DNA of 64,000 nucleotides from Monarcha castaneiventris obscurior. Taxonomy: Eukaryota; Chordata; Aves; Passeriformes; Monarchidae. A program made the position numbers and the translations under genes. The stretch's first letter is position 1, and each line of letters starts with the position of its first letter. The notes beneath the pieces are model-generated. The model was not told where the DNA came from and searched no databases. It saw only the letters and a list, made by a program, of their open reading frames with translations. This document shows positions 40,745 to 52,352 of this stretch, piece by piece. Location of the stretch: assembly GCA_026261815.1 (NCBI GenBank), contig JAMPIT010000894.1, forward strand, positions 58,003,647 through 58,067,646. The letters are read 5' to 3'.

Positions 40745-42235
40745 TGTAGCAGGTTCAGTTCGGTAACCAGGCAGAAACACCAATTAGTGTAGTGGTTTTA
40801 AGGGTTAACTTGGGCAGTGGCCCCCTGATGTCCTTTCTGTGAGATAAGCATTAGGAGGAAAGGCAAAGCAGGCACAAAACTTAAAGAATATAAACAAGTT
40901 TATTAACAGAGTTAAAAGAGGGAAAAGAAAGCCAGACTAAACCTTCAGAACACCTCTCTCCCCTCCACCTCTCCTCCCTTCTACTAACAATGTAAAAGAA
41001 AAACACAGCCCTTGAGATTTCTAGTCAGTTCACCACCTATATAATAATTTCTGGTTTTCAGTTCACTTAGGGAGAGAAGTCTCTCTCAGTCAAACTATGG
41101 AAAACATCTACACACAAAACAATCTCGTGCAGCTTCAGTGTCACAGCAAAGCAGCCACCTGGAATGGTTCTCTGCTCGCATGTGAAAGTCCCTTCCCCCG
41201 ACTTATAACTTTCCCCACAGCTGCTTCGAGGGTTTCTTTAGCTAAGGGGGTACTATTTTTAAGGATGAGCTGTTCAGAAACAGAAGTTTTCTTCACTTCT
41301 CAAAGTGCCTGAGAGACGTAAGGACACTATCTCTGGGAGTATCCTCATCTCTAGGAACAGAGGTCCTTTTCTCTCGTGGGATCTCTGCTCAAGTTTCTCA
41401 TCAAATCACAGCTACTTCAGCATTTACTTATTTCAGCACAGGTACTGTTGCTCACAGCAAGTCACAGCTACTTCAGCATTTGCTTGTTCTAGTACAAGCT
41501 CTTTTGCTCATGGTTGCACTTTGAATGCTCCACCCCCCCCCGCTTTCAAGAAATTACAATGGGTAGTCTAATATATCATAGTCCATCACTATGGTTTTTT
41601 CCAACAGAATTTCAGCTTCTAGGATTGAAGCATCTCCTCATTCTCCTCCCTCGGGGTCTCAGCTCTTTCTTCCCCACTGACTTGGGCATCTTCATAGTGT
41701 TTTCTTCACACGTGTTCACCTTTCTCTGTCCTCTGACCGGGGAGAGGATTGATGTCTGCAGGCTTCATCTGGTCTGGAAGAATCTTACAGCACTGAGAAA
41801 GTCTCACCCGGGCCTTGCAGCTGGAGTTTGGAATTCGCTTATCTCTTGGCCACATGATCCTGCCGGAAGCAGTCTCAGAGGAAATTTCGGTCGCACTAGG
41901 GGTGAAGGGCTGGCCTGGCCTCTGGGGAAGGGTGTCCAGCGAGCAGGAGTGGCTGCGATCTCAGCCAAGCCGCCCCCGGCCGACCCGGCCCGGCCCGACC
42001 ACCTCCCACCACCGGAAGCAAGAGAGAGTTTCCCGGGCTTTGTTCCTTCTTAAAATGTGGATCACAGAGGCGTGTCAAGCTCTATAAGTGGTTTAAAAAT
42101 GTTGTCAATATCAGCCTAGCCAGTTAATTGGTTCTGTTGGGTCTAGAGGAAGCTGTAAGCACCTCTTTGCAAAGAATCGCTTCCTGGCAGATGGAGCCTT
42201 TTTTTAACTACAATTCCCAGCTATGCTAAACCACA
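40745..42235 (-). mobile_element. Long avian ERV LTR, minus strand (about 1.5 kb)
   Basis: On the minus strand it starts TGTGGTTTAGCATAGCTGGG and ends CCTGCTACA, giving TG...CA ends. AATAAA on the minus strand lies near plus 40900, close to the 3' end as expected. It includes two 56-bp tandem units (41406-41517) and a CpG-rich block (about 41935-42010). The open frames at 41305-41571 and 41514-42053 are by-products of this GC-rich LTR. No target-site duplication was seen. Confidence 0.55.
41406..41517. repeat. 56-bp tandem duplication inside LTR
   Basis: Two copies beginning TCACAGCTACTTCAGCATTT start at 41406 and 41462 and diverge towards their ends. Confidence 0.8.
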
Positions 42236-43102
42236 GGTGCATTCAGGTGCATAATTATTTAGAGGATCAGGTCCCTGGAATCTTCAATGGTTTTCTCATC
42301 AGTCTCCACAAGGTTCGGCTTGCCGTTTTGTAAGTTATTATTCAAGTTATTATTACTTCAAGGTGTAGAGAACATTTTGGACAAACGAAGCTTTTAAAAA
42401 TGAATATTCATAGCTTTTATAGTGAAAATTATCTCTTACTAGAGAAACTCTCCCTTAGCCAAATTCACTGTATGTTCGTTTATTAAAGTGCTTTGCTTCA
42501 TTTTCTCTATGTATTTACATACATATTGGTCAGAAAGCTCCTAGAGAAATGAATAATTACCTATCTACAGGATAAATACTTGACATGATAAAATTTACTT
42601 ATTTACTATTAATTATCATAGAAGAAATACTCAAACACATTCAGATGGACTGAAATGTGTAGTGATGCATTTGATGGAGAAATCAATGCTTAGGTAATTA
42701 TTTTAACAATTATACTCTAGCATAAAACTTTTTCAGAAATAAAAAAATCCACAGTAATTCCATTCCATGAAATCTTAGTGCAATAGCTACTTAAAAGATA
42801 AATTGAAGGTGCCTTAAGGAGGTCACGTCAGGTCCAAGAGTAAACCTTGGACAAAAGTCTTTGTAAAAATTATTCTTGATTGCTAAATGTGAAGTTCTAT
42901 GAGATTTCTAGGAGATTACAAACTCTTTTTGTTTGTGGGAATTCTCAGCATTTTCAAGACAGCTGAAACTGGATATTACAAAGGAGGTTTGGATTGTAAC
43001 TGCCTCCTTAATTTGCTCTGTATAAATCATGCACTGTCAAACTATTTCCATTATAAATGTGTCTAACACAGGCACTGTATCTAGTACATATGGGCTTCTT
43101 AC

Positions 43103-43149
43103 CTGGATATGGTCTAAGGCTTTATACCTAAGCTCGTCCTCAAAGCAAC
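43103..43149 (-). CDS. Candidate internal exon, unknown protein
   Basis: The donor is strong (ATCCAG followed by GTAAGAAG) and the frame reads CFEDELRYKALDHIQ. The acceptor AAGAAATAG has almost no pyrimidine tract. It needs one carried base, which is exactly what the 47.3 kb exon leaves, and it ends in phase 0. Confidence 0.35.
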
Positions 43150-45098
43150 CTATTTCTTTTGGTCACTTTTAAGTTTTAGAAATATTTTTGACATAAACAT
43201 TAGAATTAGTTTTGAAGTGTAGTGCATTTCAACAGGCCTTTTTGCAGTTTCAAAAGGTGTCTGCACTTAGTCTGTTAGGTAGATTCATCAAAAATATGCA
43301 TCTAATTGCTGTTACTTCACAGTCTATAAGAAACTCAGCACAGCAAGCATTGTCTCCAGTCAATTAATCGACCAATTACCATAACATTTTGTGCAATATC
43401 CTGTGGTAGAACTTGCAGACACTGGTCCAGGTCCCTCATAATTTTAAGATTTGCCCTGTCAGGAGAGATATTGCTTAACCAGTAAAGTATACTCATTCTG
43501 AAAAACTATGATGCACTGCCCACTAGGGATTTTTTGCCGGGAGTTCAATTCTTTTTTCTTTTAATTCAAATAGTTCTTATCACTAGACATGCAGTATTGC
43601 ACCCAAAGGAGTACAAACAGAAGCCAGATATAGGAAGAATATATAAGAAGCCAGGTAAGATTTTCTTGATAAGCATTAGGCATGTTTAGTCAGGTTCTTG
43701 GTTCTGTCTTACTCTCCTGTGTAACCCTAGATGCAGAGCATGAGTAACTCCTGTGTAAAATAGAACAATACATCCCTGTCTCAGCATGTAGTGCATGCCT
43801 GTTCACTTCAAAGAAGGAACTCTTCTGTTCAAAGTCCTCTCCTCCCTGAATTCATCTTGAACTCACAGTCTTAAAGAAAGTATGTCAACAGCATTCACTA
43901 GGCATATTGCATTACAGAGGACCAAAGTGAGTCTCAAACCTCAATCACTAATGCATATATGGCTTTAAAAAGCTTTTTTCGGTAGGCCAGTAAAATTGTT
44001 CTCATGTCACAGGTGGAAAACCAAGATGAAGAAAGGAAATAGCTCCTTTATAAGGTCATTCAATGTGTCACTGGCAAACAGGTAGAAATTTGGGTAGCAC
44101 TCACTACTCTACTGCAGGCAGTACTGATTATGATCACATGAAGAATAGCCTTAACTAAACTCACCAAACCCAAAACTCAGTGCTTCCCCAACACAGAAGT
44201 CTAGCAAGGGGCACTTACATCACAGAATAAGAGTGACTAATAATGAAAATACTGAAATGACAAAAATAGGCTTTGCAGTAATAAAGAAAGTCAATCTATA
44301 TTTTAACATTCATGCATTCCACTTGAGACATTTCTAAAAATAATCCTACTGTTGTCACTGCTTTTCTTGACTCATGGGATGCCAAACGGAAATATAGATA
44401 ACTGAAGATTCAGCTTGGATTGTGCCTTTAACTATTGGTGCATGTTTGTTACATCTCAAAGCTTACTGCCAATATTAACCAGGACAGGACATATCCTGCA
44501 CATAAAGTACAGGAATACCACTAGTACATTGGGATCCCTTCATACCCAGAAGAGTAAAACTCAAAATGCTTAAAATTAAAGACTTTACAGTTACAATATT
44601 TGTTTGTTTATGGGTAGTCCTCTTACAGATGAGAATATTCATGATTTCCTAATTCCACCATCAGATGCTTTGCAGAGACCTTTGACTATAACTTTGTGTG
44701 GGAGTAAACTGAAGAGTTACTTAAATAGCAATACCAAACTTAACAGCTCAGCAACCAGTGAACATTCTTTAATCTTGATCCAATAGTCAAATCGTGGCCC
44801 AGATAATAGCACCATAGGTGTATTTTGTATTCATTTAGGGTTTTACGCCAGTACTGGAACAAAGACACTCACAGTACTCTACTATCAGCACATTCTTTCT
44901 CCCTTACTCTCAGTGTTCACATCTCCCAACTCTCTAAATTTCCAGACACAAAAGCAGAACTTTCATTAGATGTCAAGGATGAGGCCCCAGAAATCTCCAT
45001 CTGGTCCACTGTGAAAGTCACAGTAATGCTGTGGTTGTAAACAGAAATGCTAAAAGAGCTGATCCACAGAATATAATGCGTTGAAAAGGAAAGCAAGA

Positions 45099-45171
45099 AA
45101 AAAAGAAAAGGAAGAAGGAAAAAAAAAACCAACTAAAACCAAACAAACAAAAAAACAAACCCCACAAAAAC
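45099..45171. repeat. A-rich low-complexity tract
   Basis: AAAG/GAAG runs passing into CCAAAC and CAAAA units. Confidence 0.85.
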
Positions 45172-46743
45172 CTCAACTTCTTTACTCAGGCTCCCAAGTG
45201 CCTGCTATCTTGATATGCAAACAGTAAGGACAGCTTTTCTTTGTAGTCAAGCCTGCCACTTTATCATGTCTGTCCATGAACTGCCATTTCCCAGCAGGAT
45301 CCCAAGCACAGAACCACTAAGCACATGACACGTGGTAAACGATAAACATGTGTTTGTATGGGGCACAAATGGGGATATGGAGCACGGCACCATTAAGCAT
45401 ACTCAGCAGAGCACTCATAGGCTGCTTAAGAGCCTTTCTCATGAGGAAATGATGAAAATGCTAGGCCCTAAAACAATTCAGAATTGTTTCACATTTTTTG
45501 CATTCATAACTCAGCACAGCTCTGTACTATTCTATTACATAACAGTTTCTTTTAATAGCATCATTTTGTCCAGCCTTATGAGAAAGGAAACACATTCCTT
45601 TCTAGGACAATGGAATGCCAATGATTAATTCATACCAAAACCAAAAGATGATCAGTTGGTAAAAAGCATGTGGTTTTGTATTGCATATATGCAAGATTAC
45701 AGTACATTAAAAAAAGGCTTCATTTGTTGAGAATGTACTATCCTAGCTCTATTTAATGAATTAGTAATTTTAAATTCTTAGCTAAACTGCAGTGCTATGT
45801 TTTACTGTTTCGGGCTGGGTAATCAATATTTCAGAGTATGCACAAAACATTATGTAACATTACAATACAAACATCTTGAATATTAAGTAAGAAATATACA
45901 TTCATTTTACATTATTTGTTTCTGTTTCTTCATATCCTTTTCTACACTTTATTGGAATATTATCAGACCCATATTCAAGCTTTTCTTACACAAAATATAT
46001 TCATTTATGGGATCTAATTCTTTCAATGGCAATGAACTTTCATGTGAGAGATGAGGGATGTGTGACCTTAATACAGGTGAGTAGGCACAGAAAATTGTAA
46101 TGGTGTTGAGACAGAGAGAATGGTCTAGGTCTGTCTAGCCCCTAATCAAGAATTGTCATTAAATTCTGTAAAACAGTGGCTTTCTTAAACAGAAATAGAA
46201 GCTCCTTTTCTCATGTTCATTGTTCATAGAACAATAAGTTAAATCATGATACATGAAAACAGAAAACATTCCCCAGTTTATATAAACAATATAAAGAAAC
46301 TTTACTTCTCATGTATTTTTGTGTACTGTCATTTTAGCCAGCATTAAAAATCAGTTCTCCCATAAAACCACTTTACACCAGTGGAAGTCACATAAGCGTT
46401 TCAGGTAAAGCTGCATCTCTGTGCACAGCCCACCCACATCTCCCAGACCAAACTGAAAACAGGGAAAATTGGGGTATTCCAGCTATTTCTGAAGACCACT
46501 CCTCTTCTTTGGCCAATTTTATTTATCCAGGGCCTGCCTGAGTATGCAAACAGGAGAAGGCAAGTGCAAACCCTAGGCACTGCCAACCCCACTTTAAGCA
46601 CAAGGGAACTCCTCCAAAAGAGCAGTAACGGTGCAAACTAAAATAAACCTGTGGAAAGCTGCTAAATCAGTACTCTGAAGAGACAGATGTATTGATATAG
46701 TCAATACATAGAATGGTGAGTGCTAAACTGCTAAATATTTAGA

Positions 46744-47128
46744 GAAATTCACCTGGAAAAGAGAAGGCTCGAGGGAGACCTTCAGCACATTTCAGTACCT
46801 AAGGGGGTCTACAGGAAAAGTGGAGAGGAACTTTTGACAAGAGCATGGAATGACAGGACAAGGGTCAATGCTTTAAACTTACAGAGGGTAGGTTTATATC
46901 AGATATCAGGATGAAATCCTGTACTGTGAGGTTGATGAAGCACTCTGGGCACAGGTTGCCCAGAGAAATTGTGGATGGCTCACAACTTGAAAGTGTTCAA
47001 GATCACGTAGGATGAGGCTTTGAGCAACCGGGTGTCCGGGTGTAGTAGGTGTCCCTGCCTATGACATGGGGGTTGGAACTAGTTGATCTTTATGATCCTA
47101 TGTAACCCGAACCCTTCTGCGATTCTAT
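46744..47128 (+). mobile_element. CR1 LINE 3' fragment
   Basis: Nearly 400 bases match the CR1 3' region in order: AGAGAAGGCTCGAGGGAGAC, TTTCAGTACCTAAGGGGG, CAGGTTGCCCAGAGAAATTG, GTGTCCCTGCCTATGACATG, GGTTGGAACTAGTTGATCTT, ending CTTCTGCGATTCTATT. This is a 5'-truncated insertion. Confidence 0.9.
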
Positions 47129-47255
47129 TAATTCAGTTATGCTTCACAGACCTATCACAGTGCACAATTGTTCATACAGCAATATGATTTATGACAGGCA
47201 AAAAAACAAAAAAAGAAAAAAAGAAAAATTGCTATAAAATAATTAAAAACAGTAC

Positions 47256-47325
47256 CTTGAACTATTCTTACAATGTCACCACCAAAGATCTGTAACAGTT
47301 CCTCTTCAGCAGCAGCAGCACTGAC
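47256..47325 (-). CDS. Candidate internal exon, unknown protein
   Basis: A frame reading AAAAEEELLQIFGGDIVRIV, with a CAAG followed by GTACTG donor and a CTCCACACACCAAAG acceptor. The 70-nt length carries phase 0 to phase 1, matching both the 50.5 kb and 43.1 kb exons. The glutamate and isoleucine/valine bias is typical of coding DNA and stands out from the surroundings. Confidence 0.5.
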
Positions 47326-50300
47326 CTTTGGTGTGTGGAGCCAGCAACAAGGCCATGCCAAGATGATGCCCAGCATCCTCCCCTCAGTGCCCAGCCCTGC
47401 TCAGAGAGCAACCTGGCAGCACCAGTGCTCCCTGCAGCACACCCAGACACTGCCTGCGTTTATCTGGGCGGGGGACTGATGCCAGAATAATTTTTGATTT
47501 TGTATTTCCTTTATATATGTTCATAGTTCTGTAGATTATTGATGTATAGTTATATAGTTCCTAGCTAGCTCAGTACTTTTCCCTACCTTTTCCCTACCCT
47601 GATAGGCAGAAAGACAAAACATACTCCAGAGGCTCCAAGCTGGGGGTCCAAGGCCCCTAACCTATCTTAGTTCTTCCTGGGAGCCAAGGTTGAAACCAGC
47701 TCTTCAAGACACATTTTCATAAATAAAGTTTAGTTCCTATCTAAAGGGGGGCTACAGTAAGAGGTGAAACCAAAAGGAGGAATCACCTCACCACTTATGT
47801 CTCTAATTGGGGGATTTTTGTCAATTATGCTAATTTACTGAACTTATAAAACTGCATTCACCCCAAGCTGGCAGGTTTTTTTTAAGTTTTGTCATCAGTC
47901 TCATGTTTGACACTGGCCAAACACCGAGCACCCACGACAGGCGCTCAGTCACCCTCCCCTGACACAGCTGGGCAGAGGAGAGAAAATTCAACAAAGGGTT
48001 CATGAGTTGAGGTAAGGACTGGGAGAAAACACTCCAAGGGCAAAACAGGCTCAGCTTAGAGGTATAAAGTGAGTTTATTACTAACAAAATCAGAGTAGGA
48101 TAGTAAGAAGTAAAATAAGCCCTTAAAAACACCATTTCCCCCCCAGCCCCCCTCTCCTTCCCACCAGCAGCACAGGGAGACAGGGCATGGGGGTTTTGGT
48201 CAGTTTGTCACCCGAGGTTTTCTTGCACTGCTCAGGGAGAGAAGTTGTTCCCCTGTGAGACTGTGGGGTCTCTTCCAGGGGAGACAGTTCTCCACTAACC
48301 TCTCCAATGTGGTTCCAATCTCACGAGCAGCAGTCCTCCCAAAATTGCTTCAATGTGAGTCCCCTCCACAGGCAAACAGTCCTCCCAAAACTGCTGTGGC
48401 GTGGTTCATTCTTCCACAGGGTGCAGTGCTCCAAGGCTGCTCCAGCCTGGAAGCAGAGCCTCCTCTCTCCACAGGGTCTCCCACTGGATCACAGCCTCCT
48501 TCAGGCATCCACCCACTCTGGCATGGGCACCTCCCCCACAGGCTGCGAGTGGATCTCTGCATTGCCCGTGGATCCCCATGGGCTGCAGGGGCACAGCTGC
48601 TTCACCATGGTCATCACCAGGGCCTGCAGAGGAATCTCGGCTCCAGTGCCTGGAGCACTTCCTGCCCCTCCTTCTCCACTGACCTTGGTGTCTCCATGTA
48701 GTTTCCCTCACATGTTCTCACCTCCTCTTCTCTGGCTGGAATTCAAATTGTGCCCCCACTTTGTTTTGATTTCTTCCTAAATCTGTTATCACAGAGGCTT
48801 TACCATCATCCCTATTGGCACAGCCTTGGCCAGCAGCATGTCTATCTTCTGTCCCATCAGGGATTGCCTCTGCTGGACGTGGTGGAAGCTTCCAGCAGCT
48901 TCTCACAGAAGCCACCTCTGTGGTCCCCCTACTACCAAAACCAGGCCATGCAAAACCAACACAATCAGTGAAGAGCATATTTACATGTAGGACCACATAG
49001 CTGTTGAAAAGAAATATTATTTTCACCGTTTTTTTCCCAATGGCTAAATTTTGAACTGAATGGAACTTTCCTTGTTCTTTGCAATGGATTGGAAACCACA
49101 CAAGCCCTGACACAAACAGCCCCAGCCTTAGTTCAGTTGGTAACAGCACCCTGCTACAAGTTCAGGTGCTGTATATTGAACTGTCTTACAAGAAACTGAG
49201 AGAAGTTGAACTTAATTTATAGCACCTTGGTTTAGTAAAGACTAAATTTCCAAAAGCGTGGGTTGACCTAACTCAAGTCTCAAATTAGACAGTACCAACT
49301 ATTAGGGATTGTTAAAGTTGTGCCACAAAGCTGTTGTGAAACACTCATTAAATTTCCCCAAACGCAGTTATACAATTTTAATTCAAAAGCATTCAACTTC
49401 CCTAATGCATGAGGGGGAAAATAACTTATAATCATTCTCTTTAAATAAGCAATTTTTCCTTCTGCATTTTCTATGTAATCATAGGCACAGCTATCAACAC
49501 ATTTCATCACACAGAAGATGAAGAGGATAAAAATACAGATAAATTCAAATGAAGAGTTTTCAAATTTTTTGTTTTAAAATTTTGCTCTTCTCATGCCTGT
49601 AGAAGGTGAAAATAAAAGATATGTAAAAGAAGGAAGCTGTTTAGCATCCTCCCCTACAATATGGGAAAATTATACGTTTCTTCTGAAAGTGGTATTTTAG
49701 CACAGTAGGATGTTCTTATGTTGTGACAAGATAATGTGTGTGTAAAGCACTCCTATAATTTAGCTGTCACACAGACGCAGCTACTCAAGTGCATGCATGT
49801 TGAGGGAGAATTAGCTTTGATCTGAAAAATACATCAGATGGTTTCCATTCCTTATACTGAATCAATTCTGTTTGGTAAGAAATTAATCTGACCATTTTAC
49901 ACATAGCCATTGTCAGTGTTTAATCTCTGGAACTGATACTGTGACTGCATTGAGCTGTTCACAGTGTAAAAAACTAATGTCAACATGGATAAAAATCACT
50001 TTTTAATGACTTTTAGCTGAGTATTTCCACTTCGGAGCATCCTAGATATTTAAGGGCCATCAGGGTATCAATCTATCCAGTAAATTTTTCTGGGAAGAAA
50101 AAAAACAATACAGTACTTAATCTTGAATAGACGCTAAACTTGGGAACTGAGAAACATTTTCTGTAGCTTTTGTAACTTCAGTATTAGAGATACAGATGTT
50201 AAAACAGAATTCTTTTCACAATTATGCCTGCCAACATTATAAAGATTGACTTAAACTTGCTGTAGTTAAAGTGTTAAACAGCACAGCTGGTACTAAATTT

Positions 50301-50522
50301 TTTCACTATAATAGTTCTTCCAAAAACAATTTAACTTCAGCCTCTTGAGTTTTTCAGCACATGCTTCTTCAGACAAATAGAAAGCAGAAATAATTCCAAT
50401 TTCCAGGAATCAGACCACAAGAATGGAAAAAAATATGTGCACACTGCAACTCTAGAGTGAAAATTTTCATCTATTTTAAAGAGCCAGTATGTTTGCTTTG
50501 AGAAACAGAGATCCTCATTTAC
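47326..50522 (-). other. Candidate intron
   Basis: Includes the ERVL-type LTR at 47899-48963. The stretch 47480-47870 (AATAAAG near 47722, several stop-rich short frames) looks like an older unclassified interspersed repeat, but I cannot name it. Confidence 0.3.
47899..48963 (-). mobile_element. ERVL-type solo LTR, minus strand (about 1.06 kb)
   Basis: On the minus strand it opens TGTGTTGGTTTTGCATGGCC, with the following GTGAGAAGCTGCTGGAAGC typical of a very common songbird ERVL LTR. AATAAA on the minus strand lies near plus 48073. ATCAG occurs directly outside both ends (47894-47898 and 48964-48968) and may be a 5-bp target-site duplication. The 148-, 157- and 143-codon frames here are by-products. 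Confidence 0.75.
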
Positions 50523-50558
50523 CTCCTGCACATGCTCACTTGAATGCACAAAGTATTT
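50523..50558 (-). CDS. Candidate 36-nt exon, unknown protein
   Basis: Acceptor GGAATTTCTTAG and strong donor GCAGGAG followed by GTAAATGA. The phase 0 frame reads KYFVHSSEHVQE and keeps phase 0, so it fits between the 51.6 and 47.3 kb exons. It is very short, so chance is possible. Confidence 0.35.
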
Positions 50559-51588
50559 CTAAGAAATTCCAGTGTTCTTTCTACAATGAGAATTCTTCGG
50601 TCTCTCAAGTTTAGCTGCTGCTACAATTTATCTGTAACTTTTCATTTGGCATGTGGGAGAAAAAGGCTAAACACCAGATCAGAAAAAAATATCGGCTTAA
50701 ATAAAGCTTCACTCTCAAGCATTCCTTTCTGCCAGATACACCATAGGTCTCCAAAGTCTTACCTCTAGACACAGACAAGTCTTTAATTAAGAACTAGTGT
50801 CAGAGACTGCCTACAGTCATTTAATGCAGCACAAAAAGTAGAACCCAGGACAACAAATGAAAATTACACTCGTAAGTTTGGCTCTTCCAGTTTCTGACCA
50901 CAGTTACTGTTTCTAAATACAACTTTCATGGAGCGAAAACATCTATTTTGAGTCATATAGCCTTTATTGCCAGTATTCCACTTCTATAAATAAGTATGCC
51001 TTACTTACTTTCCTTAGTTAAGGAAAATAAACAAAGAGAATATGTGCACACAGATGGGTTATTTCAGTATTCAGTGCAACTCAGGCAGTAGGGCCGACAA
51101 AGGTAAAGTTGTAGTATTTTTTAAACCTTGCAGCTAATAGAGTAGGAGTGTAGAAAAGAATGAGGACTGTGGTGAACATCTAAAACCAAGTAATTTTACA
51201 GAAAACAGGGAAGAGAACCATGTCCTCTCACAGTATCTCTGACTGTATACATATATGTGTGGCTATTAGTTGTACTACTGAACAAGTTACACCTCTGAAC
51301 ACTGAAATTCCCATATTCACACTACCTTCTAAAAATTATTCTTAGATATGAAGAGAACACACATTAATTAGGCAGTTACACACACATTATCTGTGTTTGT
51401 CATTTCAGCCAGACCAGGGAAGGCAAAGCAATTATTTCACAATCCAGCCCATAAGATTATTTTTCAAAGCCACAAGAATTAACAGCTTTCCCACCAACCC
51501 TTCTCTCAGAGAATCAGCTCTTTTCTGGTGTTCTCCAGGCAACTCACCTCTATTTCCCCAGTGATACCATTTTCTTTTAACTACTTAC
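50559..51588 (-). other. Candidate intron
   Basis: About 1 kb of AT-rich sequence, no recognised element. Confidence 0.3.
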
Positions 51589-51652
51589 CTGCTTTCCCTC
51601 AAGTACCTGCATGTTTTCTTCCTCACTGTGCAGTAAGAACAACCATCTTTCC
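51589..51652 (-). CDS. Candidate internal exon, unknown protein
   Basis: Acceptor TATTATTTTTTCTGCAG and donor GAAAGCAG followed by GTAAGTAG, both near consensus. The preferred frame reads ERWLFLLHSEEENMQVLEGK and needs two carried bases, ending in phase 0. A second frame is also open but would leave the wrong phase for the next exon. It is the most 5' exon I can support. Confidence 0.5.
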
Positions 51653-52278
51653 CTGCAGAAAAAATAATACCATGTCCTTGGCCTCTTTCAAGTACCCCTT
51701 TGCCACTAAGTCCCACTTGGAAATCAGTACTGCCAGCTCATGGTGATCAGGCAGCTGGAAAACTGCAGAGGCTGTTGGTGGCTGTTGGTTGATTTTTCCT
51801 CCTTCCTTGGAGGGAACATCCATTTCACTTTCCTCTCTTCTCTTTCCCTGTAATCTCCATCCCCTTGCCCTGCAAACATGAGGGAGGAAATAACAAACCA
51901 AACCAGAATAAAAATCCTGACCTACTTTATTCTTGCCTCAATTACAGAGAAATTACTCCTCCCTTGCTCAAATATTTGAGCCTCTTTTTGTGGATTTTGC
52001 TGATGGTGATTGTGTATTTATTTTTCAATATCGTCATGCTTCAGTGGTCTATCTTCACTGCCTTCTCAAATGATTCTTCTGAGGAATACAGTGATTTTAC
52101 CATAATCTCATTTAAAATACAGTAGATGGGATTTAATCTTGATCTGTATTCTTGGCTGCAGTTATCAGACTGCAAAAGGACAAGTAGTAACAGGTGTACA
52201 TAGAACTAAAGTCAAGCAGGATGAGATTTGTTGTGAGAAAGGATGTACCAAAGTGGAATGCAAACCTGGTAGAAACAG

Positions 52279-52352
52279 CCTTTTTCTTTTTTCTTTTTTC
52301 TTTTTTTTCTTTTTTCTTTTTTCTTTTTTCTTTTTTCTTTTTTCTTTTTTTT
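52279..52352. repeat. (TTTTTTC)n pyrimidine tract
   Basis: About 74 bases of T-runs separated by single C, roughly 6 to 8 bases apart. It creates spurious lysine- or phenylalanine-rich frames. Confidence 0.95.

Larger units (their letters stand above)
38178..43102 (-). other. Candidate intron(s) with two LTR insertions
   Basis: Contains LTR-like elements at about 38480-39179 and 40745-42235. A minus-strand frame at 39578-39775 with an acceptor-like CTGTTCTCAG near 39732 looks mildly coding (VFGTITEAQFTHWSS) but lacks a good donor in a usable phase. Confidence 0.25.
43150..47255 (-). other. Candidate intron
   Basis: Holds an A-rich tract at about 45099-45171 and a CR1 fragment at 46744-47128; otherwise nothing recognised. 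Confidence 0.3.
11469..51652 (-). other. Inferred multi-exon host gene (span of the exons seen)
   Basis: Candidate exons with canonical acceptors and donors and open frames lie on the minus strand at 51.6, 50.5, 47.3, 43.1, 38.1, 36.8, 35.8 (optional), 34.3, 20.4, 15.7, 12.9 and 11.5 kb. Using the 34356 acceptor, the run 36738-36841, 34251-34356, 20326-20399, 15626-15672, 12831-12938, 11469-11515 joins in one reading frame to a stop. The 51.6, 50.5, 47.3 and 43.1 kb exons also join with each other. The 43.1 to 38.1 kb step does not fit. The product is not recognised; the pieces are rich in Leu, Glu and Phe and could be helical. The 5' end lies beyond 51.7 kb, possibly beyond the window. Exon reading was by eye, so individual exons may be wrong. 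Confidence 0.5.

Noticed and set aside
41514..42053. 179-codon plus-strand open frame
   Set aside because: It lies wholly inside a GC-rich minus-strand LTR and has no protein-like motifs.
48255..49149. Several 90-157 codon frames on both strands
   Set aside because: All are inside the ERVL LTR at 47.9-49.0 kb.
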